Shown here piece after piece: positions 9,662 to 18,431 of a DNA stretch of 52,844 bases; the stretch's first letter is position 1; every line of letters starts with the position of its first letter. Below the pieces are notes generated by a model. The model was not told the DNA's origin. It did not search any database and saw only the letters and a program-made list of their open reading frames with translations. This DNA is from Arcticibacter svalbardensis MN12-7 (GTDB lineage: Bacteria; Bacteroidota; Bacteroidia; Sphingobacteriales; Sphingobacteriaceae), in the NCBI RefSeq assembly GCF_000403135.1, contig NZ_AQPN01000069.1:1-52844 (forward strand), written 5' to 3'. Both the position numbers and the translations under genes were made by a program.

Positions 9662-9697
9662 CAAAAAAAGATTATCCGACTGGATGATCTTTTTTTG
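9662..9697. terminator. Bidirectional terminator between metF and thrC
   Basis: CAAAAAAAGATTATCC (9662-9677) pairs with GGATGATCTTTTTTTG (9682-9697), 16 bp with one G-U wobble and a four-base loop. A/T runs flank both arms, so it can end transcripts of both convergent genes. Confidence 0.9.
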
Positions 9698-9717
9698 TTT
9701 AACCTTTGAATTTCCTA

Positions 9718-11025
9718 TTAGTTTTCCAGCAAATACTGTTTAAACAGATCAAATTCGGCCATTAGCTTAACGGTAAGGATAGGCTTACCAAGAAGTTCTT
9801 TTACCTGTTCAGGAATAGTGATGCTTGCTTTGATTTCGCCTTCATACATATCCGGGAATTTACATGGATGCGCTGTAGCTAAAAATACGGCTGTAGAAGT
9901 ATCATCTTTGGTATCATAACGATACTGGCCGATGGCCATCCATGCGATTGCGGTATGCGGACAAACCACATATTTAAAATCATCATAGACGATGTTTACA
10001 GCATCGCGGGTTTGTTCGTCATCATAACTATAGGCCGTAACAATCTCTTTAAGCGCTTTTGTATCATCCTTGAAAAGATTCATTATCCTTACCCAGTTGC
10101 TTGGGTTTCCAACATCCATGGCATTGGAGAGGGTGGCAACAGATGGTTTTGGTGTATAAACGCCTGTTTCAAAGAAGGATGGTACGGTATCGTTAATATT
10201 TGTGGCAGCAATAAACTGTTTCACAGGAAGACCCATCTTCCAGGCTAAGAGTCCCGCACCTATATTCCCGAAATTACCGCTTGGTACAGAGAAAATAATG
10301 TCAGTCTTTCCTTCGCGCTTTAACTGGGCATAAGCATTGAAGTAATAGAACGTTTGAGGAATTAAACGGGCTATATTAATGGAGTTAGCGGAGGTTAGGC
10401 GGAACTTTGCATTTAATTCAGAGTCTGTAAAGGCTTGTTTAACCAGTGCCTGGCAGTCGTCAAACGTACCATCTATTTCTATTGCACGGATGTTCTGTCC
10501 ATTTGTAGTCAGTTGTAATTCCTGAACCGCACTCACCTTTCCTTTAGGATATAAGATGGTAACCAGCGTATTGGGCACACCAAGGAAACCAAGTGCAACG
10601 GCACCTCCTGTATCTCCCGAAGTAGCGACCAGCACATTGAGCATCTTCTCCCCTTTTTCCATAAAGTATCCCATTACACGGCTCATAAAGCGTGCACCGA
10701 AATCTTTAAAGGCTAAAGAAGGACCATGAAAAAGTTCGAGTACGTAGGTCTTTTCATCCAGCTGGTTGACAGGCGCAGGAAAATTGATAGCTTCCTCTAC
10801 GATCTTCTTGAGGTCAGCTTCAGGAATCGCGCCATCCATAATATGACTGGCTACTTTAAAAGCAATCTCAGTCAGGGAAAACTGATCGATGTTATCTATG
10901 AATTCCGCATCAAGCGCAGGAATGGATGCCGGCATATAAAGGCCTTTATCCTGAGGCATACTGTTAAAAACGGCTTCCTTAAAATCTACAAAAGCAGCGG
11001 GATTGTTGGTACTGTATAATTTCAT
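9718..11025 (-). CDS. thrC: Threonine synthase
   Basis: This PLP enzyme converts O-phosphohomoserine to threonine, the last step of the pathway encoded by this operon. The 435-residue product has the cofactor lysine at K107 in GPSLAFKDFGARFMSR and phosphate-binding segments ATSGDTGGAV and FSVPSGNFGNIGAG. The E. coli enzyme also uses the AFKDFG motif. Its start ATG overlaps the thrB stop by four bases (ATGA), indicating translational coupling. It is the last gene of the thr operon and converges on metF, with a terminator between. Confidence 0.98.
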   Translation of the reverse strand: MKLYSTNNPAAFVDFKEAVFNSMPQDKGLYMPASIPALDAEFIDNIDQFSLTEIAFKVASHIMDGAIPEADLKKIVEEAINFPAPVNQLDEKTYVLELFHGPSLAFKDFGARFMSRVMGYFMEKGEKMLNVLVATSGDTGGAVALGFLGVPNTLVTILYPKGKVSAVQELQLTTNGQNIRAIEIDGTFDDCQALVKQAFTDSELNAKFRLTSANSINIARLIPQTFYYFNAYAQLKREGKTDIIFSVPSGNFGNIGAGLLAWKMGLPVKQFIAATNINDTVPSFFETGVYTPKPSVATLSNAMDVGNPSNWVRIMNLFKDDTKALKEIVTAYSYDDEQTRDAVNIVYDDFKYVVCPHTAIAWMAIGQYRYDTKDDTSTAVFLATAHPCKFPDMYEGEIKASITIPEQVKELLGKPILTVKLMAEFDLFKQYLLEN

Positions 11026-11954
11026 AATATTCGTGGTCCTTCACCATTGATAGGGGAAACGTAAGTTTGACAACCTATCTGAAGGGCATTTAAATGTTTT
11101 TTTATTGCTAAAGTGATTTTATCTGCAGTGTCTTTATCCTTGGCAAAGGAAAAAACAGAAGGTCCTGATCCTGAGATTCCAAAACTAATGGCTCCCAGGC
11201 CCATGGCGATATCTCTTAATTTATAAAAATCAGGGATCAGGATGGAACGTACAGGTTCTACCAGCACATCGATCATACTTCTGCCAATCAAGTCCAGATC
11301 TTTCATAAACAGGCCGGTTACCAGACCTGCAATATTCCCCCATTGGATTACGGCATCTTTTAGCAGCACTTTATCGCGGATCATCCTGCGTGCATCGCGT
11401 GTCGGTACATCCACTTCAGGAAATACAATAGCGCAATACAGGGATTCGGGAAATGGCAATTTAATGAGGTCTAACGGTTTGTAACTTCTGATGAGCACAA
11501 ATCCCCCTAATAGAGCGGGTGCTACATTATCAGCGTGTCCTGAACCACAAGCCAGTTCCTCTCCCTTCATGGCAAAAGGAACCATCTGCATCCGGTTAAG
11601 GGGCTCATCCAGCAAGGTATTGATGGCAAATAAACCGGCAACCGTACTGGCAGAGCTGGAACCAAGACCACTGCCTATTGGCATTTTTTTATGCAATTCG
11701 ATCTCCACACCAATATCAGTTCTTTCGATATATGAAAGATAATCCTGAACACTGGCACTTACTGTATTTTTAGAAGCTTCCATAGGAAGTCTTCCGTCGT
11801 CGCCTGTGATCTTTGTAATGACAACACCGGGTTCAGCCTTTCGGCGCATGATTACCTCATCACCGGGAGCATCTACGGCAAAGCCTAAAATATCAAATCC
11901 ACAAACTACGTTGGCTACAGTAGCCGGGGCAAATACCTTTATTGATTCTCTCAT
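11022..11954 (-). CDS. thrB: Homoserine kinase
   Basis: This GHMP-family kinase phosphorylates homoserine to O-phosphohomoserine. The 310-residue product has the GHMP ATP loop PIGSGLGSSSAST at about 92-104, the N-terminal FAPATVANVVCGFDILGF segment, and the C-terminal glycine-rich motif ISFGISGSGPSVFSF. The length is typical. Its ATG overlaps the last base of the thrA stop (TAATG), and its stop overlaps the thrC start, so the three genes form a tightly coupled operon. Confidence 0.98.
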   Translation of the reverse strand: MRESIKVFAPATVANVVCGFDILGFAVDAPGDEVIMRRKAEPGVVITKITGDDGRLPMEASKNTVSASVQDYLSYIERTDIGVEIELHKKMPIGSGLGSSSASTVAGLFAINTLLDEPLNRMQMVPFAMKGEELACGSGHADNVAPALLGGFVLIRSYKPLDLIKLPFPESLYCAIVFPEVDVPTRDARRMIRDKVLLKDAVIQWGNIAGLVTGLFMKDLDLIGRSMIDVLVEPVRSILIPDFYKLRDIAMGLGAISFGISGSGPSVFSFAKDKDTADKITLAIKKHLNALQIGCQTYVSPINGEGPRIL

Positions 11955-14401
11955 TATGCCCCTACGTTTACTATGTCAGAAAACACACCAGCGGCAGTAA
12001 CTTCTGCTCCTGCACCTGGTCCTTTTACTACAAGTGGCCTTTCTTTATACCGCTCTGTGGTAAAGGAGATGATATTATCACTTCCTGATAACATATAAAA
12101 AGGGTGTGCATCATCGACCATTTGTAAGGTGATGGCTACCTGCCCATCTTCCAGTTTACCTATATAACGAAGCACTTTACCTTCTGCCTCTGCTTGCTGT
12201 TTAATTGTTTCAAAGTAATCATTATTGGCAAGAAGCTCTGCATAAAATTCTTCTACAGTTTCGGCTTCCAAACATGATTGTGGAAGAATATTCTGGATCT
12301 TGATATCTGTCTGCTCCAGGACATGACCGGCATCACGGGCAAGAATTAACATCTTCCTCATGAAATCCATTCCACTTAAATCGTCCCGTGGATCAGGTTC
12401 GGTAAAGCCTTTTTCCTGAGCAAGTTTAACTACATCATGAAACATGACATCACCCTTAAAGTTATTGAAGATAAATGATATGGTACCTGAAAGGATGGCC
12501 TCGATACGGATTACCCTGTCGCCACTAAGCTGTAGGTCTTTCAACGTACGGATAATAGGCAGTCCGGCACCCACATTGGTTTCATAATAGAAATCAACAC
12601 CATGCTTGCGTGCCAGATCGCGGAAGGTTTTATATTGTGCGTAAGAAGAGGAGTTCCCTATTTTGTTACAGGTTACCACCGAAACATTGGAGCGAAAAAC
12701 ATCAGCATACCGGCTAATTGGCGCAGTACTCGCTGTATTGTCGACGAATACAGCATTTGGAAGGTTCATCTCCTTCATCCGGGCAATAAACAGATCAAGG
12801 TCAGCTGTTTCTTCTGATTGATCTAATGTTTCTTTCCAAGTCTCCAGATTTAACCCTTCTTCGTTAAACACCATCTTGCGACTGTTGCTGATTCCAATTA
12901 CATTAACCAGGATTCCGTTTTGAAGCTGCAGGAACTCCCGATGTTCCTGCAATTGTTTAAATAGCGTTCTGCCGATGTTACCGGTACCCAGACAAAACAC
13001 ATTCAGTGTTTTCTTCAGATCCGTATAATAGGCATCATGAACCGCGTTTAACGCTTTTGCAAGGTCATGACGGGAGATGATTACGGAGATATTATATTCA
13101 GAGGAGCCCTGCGCAATAGCACGAACATTGATACCATTTCTTCCCAGAGCATGGAACAGCGTACCGGCAATACCGGGGGTCTGCTTCATGTTCTCGCCTA
13201 CGATAGCCAGAATTGAAAGGGAATCTTCTATGATAGGAGAGTCTATTTTTTTAGCCTCCAGTTCAAGTTCAAACTCTTGTTCAATAAGTCTTTTAGCACT
13301 CAGTGCATCAGCAGGTTTCACAGCAAAAGTAATACTGTGTTCGGAGGAAGACTGGGTAATCAGGATGATATTGATCTGCTCTCTGGCTAACAAGGAGAAT
13401 AATCGTCCGCTGAACCCTGCTTTTCCTACCATTCCACTCCCTTGCAAATTCAGGATACTGATTTCATTAATGGAAGAAATCCCTTTAATATTCCGTGTTG
13501 ATTCACGGCAATCATGACGGATAACGGTACCTTCAAACAAAGGTTCAAACGTATTGCGGATCACGATAGGAATCTTTTTCATGAACGCAGGGATCATGGT
13601 AGGCGGGTAAATGACCTTCGCCCCGAAATAGGAAAGCTCCATGGCTTCAGTATAGGAAAGCTCCTTTAATGGAAAGGCTTTCTTCACCATCTTTGGATCT
13701 GCCGTCATCATTCCATTAACATCTGTCCAGATCACAATTTCTTCGCAATCAAGTGCTGCACCTATAATTGCCGCAGTATAATCACTGCCGCCCCTGCCTA
13801 ATGTGGTTACCCGACCTTCGTTATTACTGGATATAAAACCGGTAACGAAGATTAATTTCCCCTTATGTTTTGCATAAAAATCCTGAACCAGGATATCTGT
13901 AAGCTCTGTATTTACATGCGCTTGTCCGTAGCTACTATCTGTTTTAATCAATGCCGTAGCATCTGCAAATACCGTTTCACCGAGATGTTGCTCTGCAATT
14001 TTACTGATCAGCAAAGCGGAACAACGTTCCCCATAACTTAAAACCAGGTCATTGATCCTTGGGGTTAACTCACTTAAAATCGCGATTCCTTGTAAGATAT
14101 CCTCCAGATCGTTGAAGTAGATTTTCAGTTGCGTATATACAGGGTTCTGACGGGGTACATCTAACAAGGTCTTAACGACCTCGAAATGCCTGCTTTGCAG
14201 TTCTGTCAGGTACGTACTGAAATCATCGCCAGCAGCAGCCTTAGATGCCATGGCAGAAAGAAGATTGGTTACACCTCCCATTGCAGAAAGCACAACAACC
14301 GGGTTTCCGTTTGTCGCAACTTCACTTTTAAGAATATCAATTAAAGTACCTATACTCTTTACTGAACCAACGGAAGTACCGCCAAATTTAAGGACCTTCA
14401 T
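11954..14401 (-). CDS. thrA: Bifunctional aspartokinase / homoserine dehydrogenase
   Basis: The 815-residue fusion catalyses the first and third steps from aspartate to threonine. The aspartokinase part begins MKVLKFGGTSVGSV and includes TLGRGGSDYTA. Two ACT-type regulatory domains follow at about 310-455, where threonine feedback acts in the family. The homoserine dehydrogenase part starts at about 460 with VFCLGTGNIGRTL (NAD(P) site) and contains LSGTISFIFNNF. The domain order and length match E. coli ThrA. ATG 14401 follows the leader peptide and attenuator hairpin, which probably set operon expression by charging of threonyl- and isoleucyl-tRNA. Confidence 0.98.
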   Translation of the reverse strand: MKVLKFGGTSVGSVKSIGTLIDILKSEVATNGNPVVVLSAMGGVTNLLSAMASKAAAGDDFSTYLTELQSRHFEVVKTLLDVPRQNPVYTQLKIYFNDLEDILQGIAILSELTPRINDLVLSYGERCSALLISKIAEQHLGETVFADATALIKTDSSYGQAHVNTELTDILVQDFYAKHKGKLIFVTGFISSNNEGRVTTLGRGGSDYTAAIIGAALDCEEIVIWTDVNGMMTADPKMVKKAFPLKELSYTEAMELSYFGAKVIYPPTMIPAFMKKIPIVIRNTFEPLFEGTVIRHDCRESTRNIKGISSINEISILNLQGSGMVGKAGFSGRLFSLLAREQINIILITQSSSEHSITFAVKPADALSAKRLIEQEFELELEAKKIDSPIIEDSLSILAIVGENMKQTPGIAGTLFHALGRNGINVRAIAQGSSEYNISVIISRHDLAKALNAVHDAYYTDLKKTLNVFCLGTGNIGRTLFKQLQEHREFLQLQNGILVNVIGISNSRKMVFNEEGLNLETWKETLDQSEETADLDLFIARMKEMNLPNAVFVDNTASTAPISRYADVFRSNVSVVTCNKIGNSSSYAQYKTFRDLARKHGVDFYYETNVGAGLPIIRTLKDLQLSGDRVIRIEAILSGTISFIFNNFKGDVMFHDVVKLAQEKGFTEPDPRDDLSGMDFMRKMLILARDAGHVLEQTDIKIQNILPQSCLEAETVEEFYAELLANNDYFETIKQQAEAEGKVLRYIGKLEDGQVAITLQMVDDAHPFYMLSGSDNIISFTTERYKERPLVVKGPGAGAEVTAAGVFSDIVNVGA

Positions 14402-14422
14402 TTATTTGCTTTTTTTAAACAA

Positions 14423-14454
14423 AAGCGCCTTCCCTTTATCGGGGGAAGGCGCTT
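14423..14454 (-). terminator. Attenuator hairpin of the thr operon
   Basis: Read on the minus strand, AAGCGCCTTCCC and GGGAAGGCGCTT form a 12-bp GC-rich stem (arms 14443-14454 and 14423-14434) followed by TTTTGTTT. It lies between the leader peptide and thrA, where an intrinsic terminator makes sense only as an attenuator. A competing helix is possible: GGAGGAAG in the leader (14499-14506) pairs at 7 of 8 positions with CTTCCCCC (14441-14448) of the terminator 5' arm. Confidence 0.88.
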
Positions 14455-14482
14455 GTACTGGTTTCTTTAACTATTTAAAGAT

Positions 14483-14566
14483 TTACACCATAAACGATCT
14501 TCCTCCAGGCCTCGAGGGCGTGATGGTTATAGTCGTACTTATAATGGCATAAATCATATTATTCAT
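14483..14566 (-). CDS. thrL: Threonine operon leader peptide (attenuation peptide)
   Basis: A 27-codon frame from ATG 14566 to TAA 14483 encodes a peptide whose residues 8-16 read IISTTITIT, four Ile and four Thr in nine residues. The E. coli thr leader contains the same ISTTIT core. It lies 81 nt upstream of thrA with the terminator hairpin between, the classic layout for attenuation by ribosome stalling on scarce Thr-tRNA or Ile-tRNA. The residues after the run (PSRPGG) include the GGAGGAAG bases that could form the antiterminator. An alternative start is ATG 14557, three codons in. It is too short for routine gene calling. Confidence 0.9.
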   Translation of the reverse strand: MNNMIYAIISTTITITPSRPGGRSFMV

Positions 14567-14582
14567 CTATTTACTTGTCTAA

Positions 14583-14614
14583 AGTACGTAGTTAAAATTT
14601 ATTATGGAAACAAA
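14583..14614 (-). promoter_or_regulatory. Weak candidate promoter for the thr operon
   Basis: On the minus strand TTTG (14614-14611) is followed after 20 bp by TACGTACT (14590-14583), which keeps only the TA and one T of the -7 consensus. An alternative -7 is TACTTTAG slightly downstream. The placement before the leader peptide is right, but the match is poor. Confidence 0.3.
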
Positions 14615-14762
14615 TTGTGGAATAAGAGCAATAATTATGATAATAAGAAACGCTGAGCTGGTTAATTTTACGTTTTAAACAGCTCCTATGGTTTGATTAG
14701 CAACGATGCCTTATCAGGAGTTGAACGGCCCTATAAGTTTGTTTCATTATATTTACATCTTT

Positions 14763-15683
14763 ATGCAGGGATTAGTTATTAAATCTACGGGAAGCTGGTA
14801 TCAGGTCGCTACAGATGGTGGTGAACTGGTGGAATGCCGTATTAAGGGGAAATTCAGGACAAAGGACATTCAAACCACGAATCCGATTGCGGTAGGCGAT
14901 CGTGTGAAGATTGAAATGGAGCCTGATCAGGATACAGGTATTATTAAGGAGCTGATCCAAAGGAAGAATTACATCATCCGGAAATCGGTTAACTTATCCA
15001 AACAAGCTCAGATTATAGCAGCAAATCTGGATCAGGCCTTTCTGGTTGTTACGCTGGCCTCTCCGCGGACCTCATTAGGCTTTATTGATCGTTTTTTGGT
15101 TACTGCAGAAGCTTATGATATTCCGGCAAAACTTATTTTCAATAAGCTTGATCTTTTTTCGGAAGAAGGTATGGAGATTCTGGCCGATTATCAGGCTATT
15201 TACACCAGCATTGGCTACCCTTGTTATGAGGTATCCGCGCTGGAGGGAACAAACCTGGATATTCTGGAAGATCTGTTAAAAAACAAGGTCAGTCTCTTTA
15301 CCGGCCATTCCGGTGTAGGAAAATCAACGCTTATTAACACCTTAATTCCAGGCATGGTATTAAAAACCGGCGCCATATCCGATTGGAGCGACCAGGGTAA
15401 ACACACCACAACTTACGCAGAGATGCATCCCCTTCCTAAAGGAGGATACCTGATTGACTCCCCGGGAATCAGGGAACTCGGTGTAATTGATATTGATAAG
15501 GCGGAATTAGGGCACTTCTTTCCGGAGATGCGTGAACGGATGAATACCTGCCGCTTTAACAACTGCAGACATATAAATGAACCCGGATGTGCTGTTTTAG
15601 AAGCTGTAGCAAATGAAGAAATTGAGCTGTCCCGCTATGAAAGCTATTTAAGCATTTACCATAATAACGATACAAGGAATTAA
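14763..15683 (+). CDS. rsgA: Ribosome small-subunit-dependent GTPase A
   Basis: RsgA is a circularly permuted GTPase acting in late 30S maturation. The order is an N-terminal OB fold (MQGLVIKSTGSWYQV), then the G4 motif NKLD at 127-130, then G1 GHSGVGKST at 181-189, then G3 DSPG, then the zinc knuckle CRFNNCRHINEPGC. I chose ATG 14763 because GLVIKSTGSW is the usual family start, giving 306 residues; an in-frame ATG at 14706 would add 19 unconserved residues. A TATATTTA box ends 7 nt before this ATG, which also favours it. The stop overlaps the dtd start (TAATG). Confidence 0.96.
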   Translation: MQGLVIKSTGSWYQVATDGGELVECRIKGKFRTKDIQTTNPIAVGDRVKIEMEPDQDTGIIKELIQRKNYIIRKSVNLSKQAQIIAANLDQAFLVVTLASPRTSLGFIDRFLVTAEAYDIPAKLIFNKLDLFSEEGMEILADYQAIYTSIGYPCYEVSALEGTNLDILEDLLKNKVSLFTGHSGVGKSTLINTLIPGMVLKTGAISDWSDQGKHTTTYAEMHPLPKGGYLIDSPGIRELGVIDIDKAELGHFFPEMRERMNTCRFNNCRHINEPGCAVLEAVANEEIELSRYESYLSIYHNNDTRN

Positions 15684-16141
15684 TGAGAGCAGTAATACAA
15701 CGTGTGACAGAAGCTTCGTGTTCGGTTGATGGAGAAATTACAGGCGTCATTGGCCCAGGTCTATTAGTTTTTTTAGGAATAGAAGATCCGGATACTGCTG
15801 TAGACATTAAATGGCTGGCTCAAAAGATAGTTAACCTGAGGATCTTTAGTGATGCGGAGGACAAGATGAACCTGTCGCTAATGGATATTGACGGTGGAAT
15901 CCTGCTTATCTCCCAGTTTACTTTATTTGCCAGTACGAAGAAAGGGAATCGCCCAGGTTTTACGCGGGCGGCTAAACCCAAAATAGCCATACCGCTTTAT
16001 GAGCATATGAAAGAAGAACTTGAAGTATTGAGTGGTAAAAAAACACAATCAGGCATCTTTGGTGCGGATATGAAGATCAAGCTTTTAAATGACGGCCCGG
16101 TTACTCTTATTATGAACACCCGGGATAAAGACAATTTCTAA
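15683..16141 (+). CDS. dtd: D-aminoacyl-tRNA deacylase
   Basis: Dtd hydrolyses D-amino acids (and glycine mischarged on tRNA-Ala) from tRNA, keeping translation homochiral. The 152-residue product has the family hallmarks SQFTLFAS in the active-site region, KKGNRPGFTRAA, and NDGPVT with the Gly-cisPro pair that excludes L-substrates. The length is typical. It overlaps the rsgA stop by one base and is followed 15 nt later by a MazG-like gene, so the three probably share a transcript concerned with translation and nucleotide quality control. Confidence 0.97.
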   Translation: MRAVIQRVTEASCSVDGEITGVIGPGLLVFLGIEDPDTAVDIKWLAQKIVNLRIFSDAEDKMNLSLMDIDGGILLISQFTLFASTKKGNRPGFTRAAKPKIAIPLYEHMKEELEVLSGKKTQSGIFGADMKIKLLNDGPVTLIMNTRDKDNF

Positions 16142-16156
16142 TCTTATTTGCAAACT

Positions 16157-16483
16157 ATGAGTCTTAAAGAAACCCAAAAACGCGTAGATGAATGGATCAA
16201 TACGACCGGAATCCGCTATTTTAATGAACTGACCAATACGGCAATCCTAATGGAAGAAGTAGGAGAAGTAGCACGAATTATGTCACGCCGTTATGGTGAA
16301 CAATCTTTTAAAGAATCGGATAAAGCGGTAGATTTGGGTGATGAAATGGCTGATGTGCTTTTTGTTCTCATCTGTCTGGCCAATCAAACCGGCATTGACC
16401 TGACTGAAGCCTTCGAAAAAAACATGCAAAAGAAAACGCTAAGGGACACGGATCGCCACAAGAATAACAACAAATTAATATAA
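16157..16483 (+). CDS. MazG-like nucleotide pyrophosphohydrolase
   Basis: The 108-residue product is a single-domain all-alpha NTP pyrophosphohydrolase of the MazG type. The metal-binding motifs are visible as EEVGEVAR (helix 2) and DEMADVLFVL (helix 4). Members hydrolyse NTPs or dNTPs to monophosphates and pyrophosphate; the substrate cannot be read from sequence. I prefer ATG 16157 to an in-frame TTG nine bases upstream. Its last codons and stop lie in a perfect inverted repeat shared with the convergent comB gene, so both proteins end KLI. Confidence 0.9.
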   Translation: MSLKETQKRVDEWINTTGIRYFNELTNTAILMEEVGEVARIMSRRYGEQSFKESDKAVDLGDEMADVLFVLICLANQTGIDLTEAFEKNMQKKTLRDTDRHKNNNKLI

Positions 16484-16504
16484 GGCCGAACCTTATATTA
16501 ATTT
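16472..16504. terminator. Perfect inverted repeat spanning both stop codons
   Basis: AAATTAATATAAGG (16472-16485) and its exact complement (16491-16504) enclose a five-base loop. The TAA stop of the MazG-like gene and that of comB each lie within an arm, and the codons before them are identical (Lys-Leu-Ile-stop). There is no U run beyond either arm, so it is a hairpin end-structure and possibly a weak bidirectional terminator. Confidence 0.75.
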
Positions 16505-17230
16505 GACTAGTCTATCACCTTCAAGCACAGGAATAGCTGTTGTAATATCAACATTCAAACAAAAATCAATATCAGCCTCAATTCCCAGCAACTTAAGGCG
16601 TTCACCATGTGATGTTTTCTTTAAATAACCCCTCAAATCGTCCTTTGCCAGAAGATACAGATCTTCAGCCGCAATAGAGGAGTCATCCAGTTTATAACTT
16701 GCTCCGTTTAGTTGATGCACCACAGCCCCTGCAAAGATGGTATCCTCCAGATTAAACTTATTCTTCCATCCTGCACATACTAACAGTACATTATGCTTTT
16801 TACTGATCAGATAATCACAAAGAGCAGTCAGATTAAAAAATGAACCAATCACTATTTGTTTAGCCATTTTTGAAAGATGAATAGCATGCGTTCCGTTGGT
16901 AGTGGTTAAAACTACGGTGCGGCCTGCTACCTTTTCAGGGACATACGAAAATGGGGAATTACCAAAATCAAAACCTTCCACCACTTTTCCATCCCGTTCA
17001 GCTGCCAGAAGATGATCCGTACCGTGATAAGCAGCACATTCTTCCACTTCGGAAACCGGAATAATTGCTGTTGCTCCATTATCGATGCCATAACAGATGG
17101 AAGAGGTTGCTCTGAAAATGTCAATTACAACGACTATACTGTCGTTGATGTTGTAGAGTGGCAATAAAGCTGGTGTAAGGCACACTTCTACATATAACTT
17201 TCCTGTTGGGGATAACTTAACTACTTTCAA
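16493..17230 (-). CDS. comB: 2-phosphosulfolactate phosphatase family protein (ComB-like)
   Basis: ComB removes phosphate from 2-phosphosulfolactate to give sulfolactate, a step of coenzyme M synthesis in methanogens; bacterial homologues are common and mostly uncharacterised. The 245-residue product shows the family's IVVVIDIFRATSSICYG near the N terminus and TTNGTHAI and LLVCAGWKNKFNLEDTIFAGA further on. No comA or sulfolactate dehydrogenase is in the window. It starts 2 bp after the gcvT stop, so it is cotranscribed with gcvT. A role in supplying sulfonate for Bacteroidota sulfonolipids is conceivable but is inference. Confidence 0.88.
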   Translation of the reverse strand: MKVVKLSPTGKLYVEVCLTPALLPLYNINDSIVVVIDIFRATSSICYGIDNGATAIIPVSEVEECAAYHGTDHLLAAERDGKVVEGFDFGNSPFSYVPEKVAGRTVVLTTTNGTHAIHLSKMAKQIVIGSFFNLTALCDYLISKKHNVLLVCAGWKNKFNLEDTIFAGAVVHQLNGASYKLDDSSIAAEDLYLLAKDDLRGYLKKTSHGERLKLLGIEADIDFCLNVDITTAIPVLEGDRLVKLI

Positions 17231-17232
17231 TT

Positions 17233-18309
17233 TTATATAACTGGAAATTTAACAACACTTGCTTTTATTGCAGCATTACGGATGGAAATAAAGATCTCAG
17301 ATCCTAAGGCTGAATATTCAGACTCTACGTAACCCATACCAATCGCTTTATGAAGAGAGGGAGATTGGGTACCTGAAGTAACATTTCCAATTACACGGCC
17401 TTCTGCATTTACGATAGGGTAATCATGACGCGGAATCCCCCGATCAATCATTTCAAAACCAACTAGTTTTTTAAGTACCCCTGCCTTTTTCTGTGCTTTC
17501 AAAGCATCAGAATTAGTAAAAGTTTTAGAAAACTTAGTGATCCAGCCTAAGCCTGCTTCTAAAGGAGAGGTAGTGTCATTGATATCATTTCCATATAAAC
17601 AGTAACCTTTTTCTAAGCGGAGTGTATCGCGTGCGCCTAAACCAACCGGCTTGATATTTTGTGCTGCACCTGCTTCAAATATCGCGTCCCAAATCTTTTC
17701 TGCGTATTCATTGTCGAAATACAATTCAAAACCTCCTGCACCGGTATATCCTGTTGCTGATATTAGCACATTGTCTACACCAGCAAATTCACCCTTTTTA
17801 AACGTATAATACGCCATTGAGCTCAAGTCTACAGGAGTTAACTTCTGCAATACTTCAATAGCTAACGGGCCTTGAACAGCCAATAAAGATGTCCGTTCTG
17901 AAATGTCTTTTATATCAACACCAAATGTATTAAACCTGGTAATCCAGTTTAAATCTTTTTCAATATTGGAAGCATTGACCACTAAAAAATAAGTCTTTTC
18001 ATCTATACGATATACCAGAAGGTCATCTACAATCCCACCATCCTCATTAGGCAAACAGCTATATTGTACTTTTCCATCAACCAATATAGAAGCATCGTTA
18101 GAAGTTACCTGTTGAATTAAGTCAAGGGCTTTGTCGCCTTTAAGAATAAATTCACCCATATGACTTACATCAAATACACCTACAGCATTCCTTACTGTAA
18201 GATGCTCAGCGGTAATTCCTTCATATTGAACAGGCATATTATATCCTGCGAATGGCACCATCTTAGCTCCGAGTTGGATATGTTTATTGACTAAGGCTGT
18301 ATTTTTCAT
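17233..18309 (-). CDS. gcvT: Glycine cleavage system T protein (aminomethyltransferase)
   Basis: GcvT takes the aminomethyl group from lipoyl-GcvH and makes methylene-THF plus ammonia. I chose ATG 18309 ([20 protein letters not shown]), giving 358 residues; a frame extending to 18381 would add 24 unconserved residues. Visible family motifs are [23 protein letters not shown] (THF site), [33 protein letters not shown] and [12 protein letters not shown]. The partner gcvH is in this window at 47.4 kb, beside sprA. A TATTTTTG -7 box lies about 70 nt upstream on the minus strand. comB follows after 2 bp. Confidence 0.97.
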   Translation of the reverse strand: MKNTALVNKHIQLGAKMVPFAGYNMPVQYEGITAEHLTVRNAVGVFDVSHMGEFILKGDKALDLIQQVTSNDASILVDGKVQYSCLPNEDGGIVDDLLVYRIDEKTYFLVVNASNIEKDLNWITRFNTFGVDIKDISERTSLLAVQGPLAIEVLQKLTPVDLSSMAYYTFKKGEFAGVDNVLISATGYTGAGGFELYFDNEYAEKIWDAIFEAGAAQNIKPVGLGARDTLRLEKGYCLYGNDINDTTSPLEAGLGWITKFSKTFTNSDALKAQKKAGVLKKLVGFEMIDRGIPRHDYPIVNAEGRVIGNVTSGTQSPSLHKAIGMGYVESEYSALGSEIFISIRNAAIKASVVKFPVI

Positions 18310-18378
18310 AAAATCTGTATTAGTATAGTTAGGACAAATATGCACAACAATGTTCTGCATACAAATGATCTTGAACGG

Positions 18379-18386
18379 CAAAAATA
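18379..18386 (-). promoter_or_regulatory. Candidate -7 box for gcvT-comB
   Basis: TATTTTTG on the minus strand is a full match to TAnnTTTG and lies between rnhB and gcvT, supporting a separate promoter for gcvT-comB and the start at 18309. No TTTG is found at the ideal -33 distance. Confidence 0.5.
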
Positions 18387-18431
18387 GAAATATGAATCAG
18401 CATTTCGGGTATACTTTAAAGCGCGATGTCT

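Noticed and set aside
9636-9717. Additional small gene between metF and thrC
   Set aside because: The gap is filled by the bidirectional terminator and has no usable frame.
13077-13517. A 146-codon plus-strand frame inside thrA
   Set aside because: It lies wholly antisense to conserved aspartokinase/homoserine dehydrogenase sequence, has no promoter and no recognisable protein pattern.
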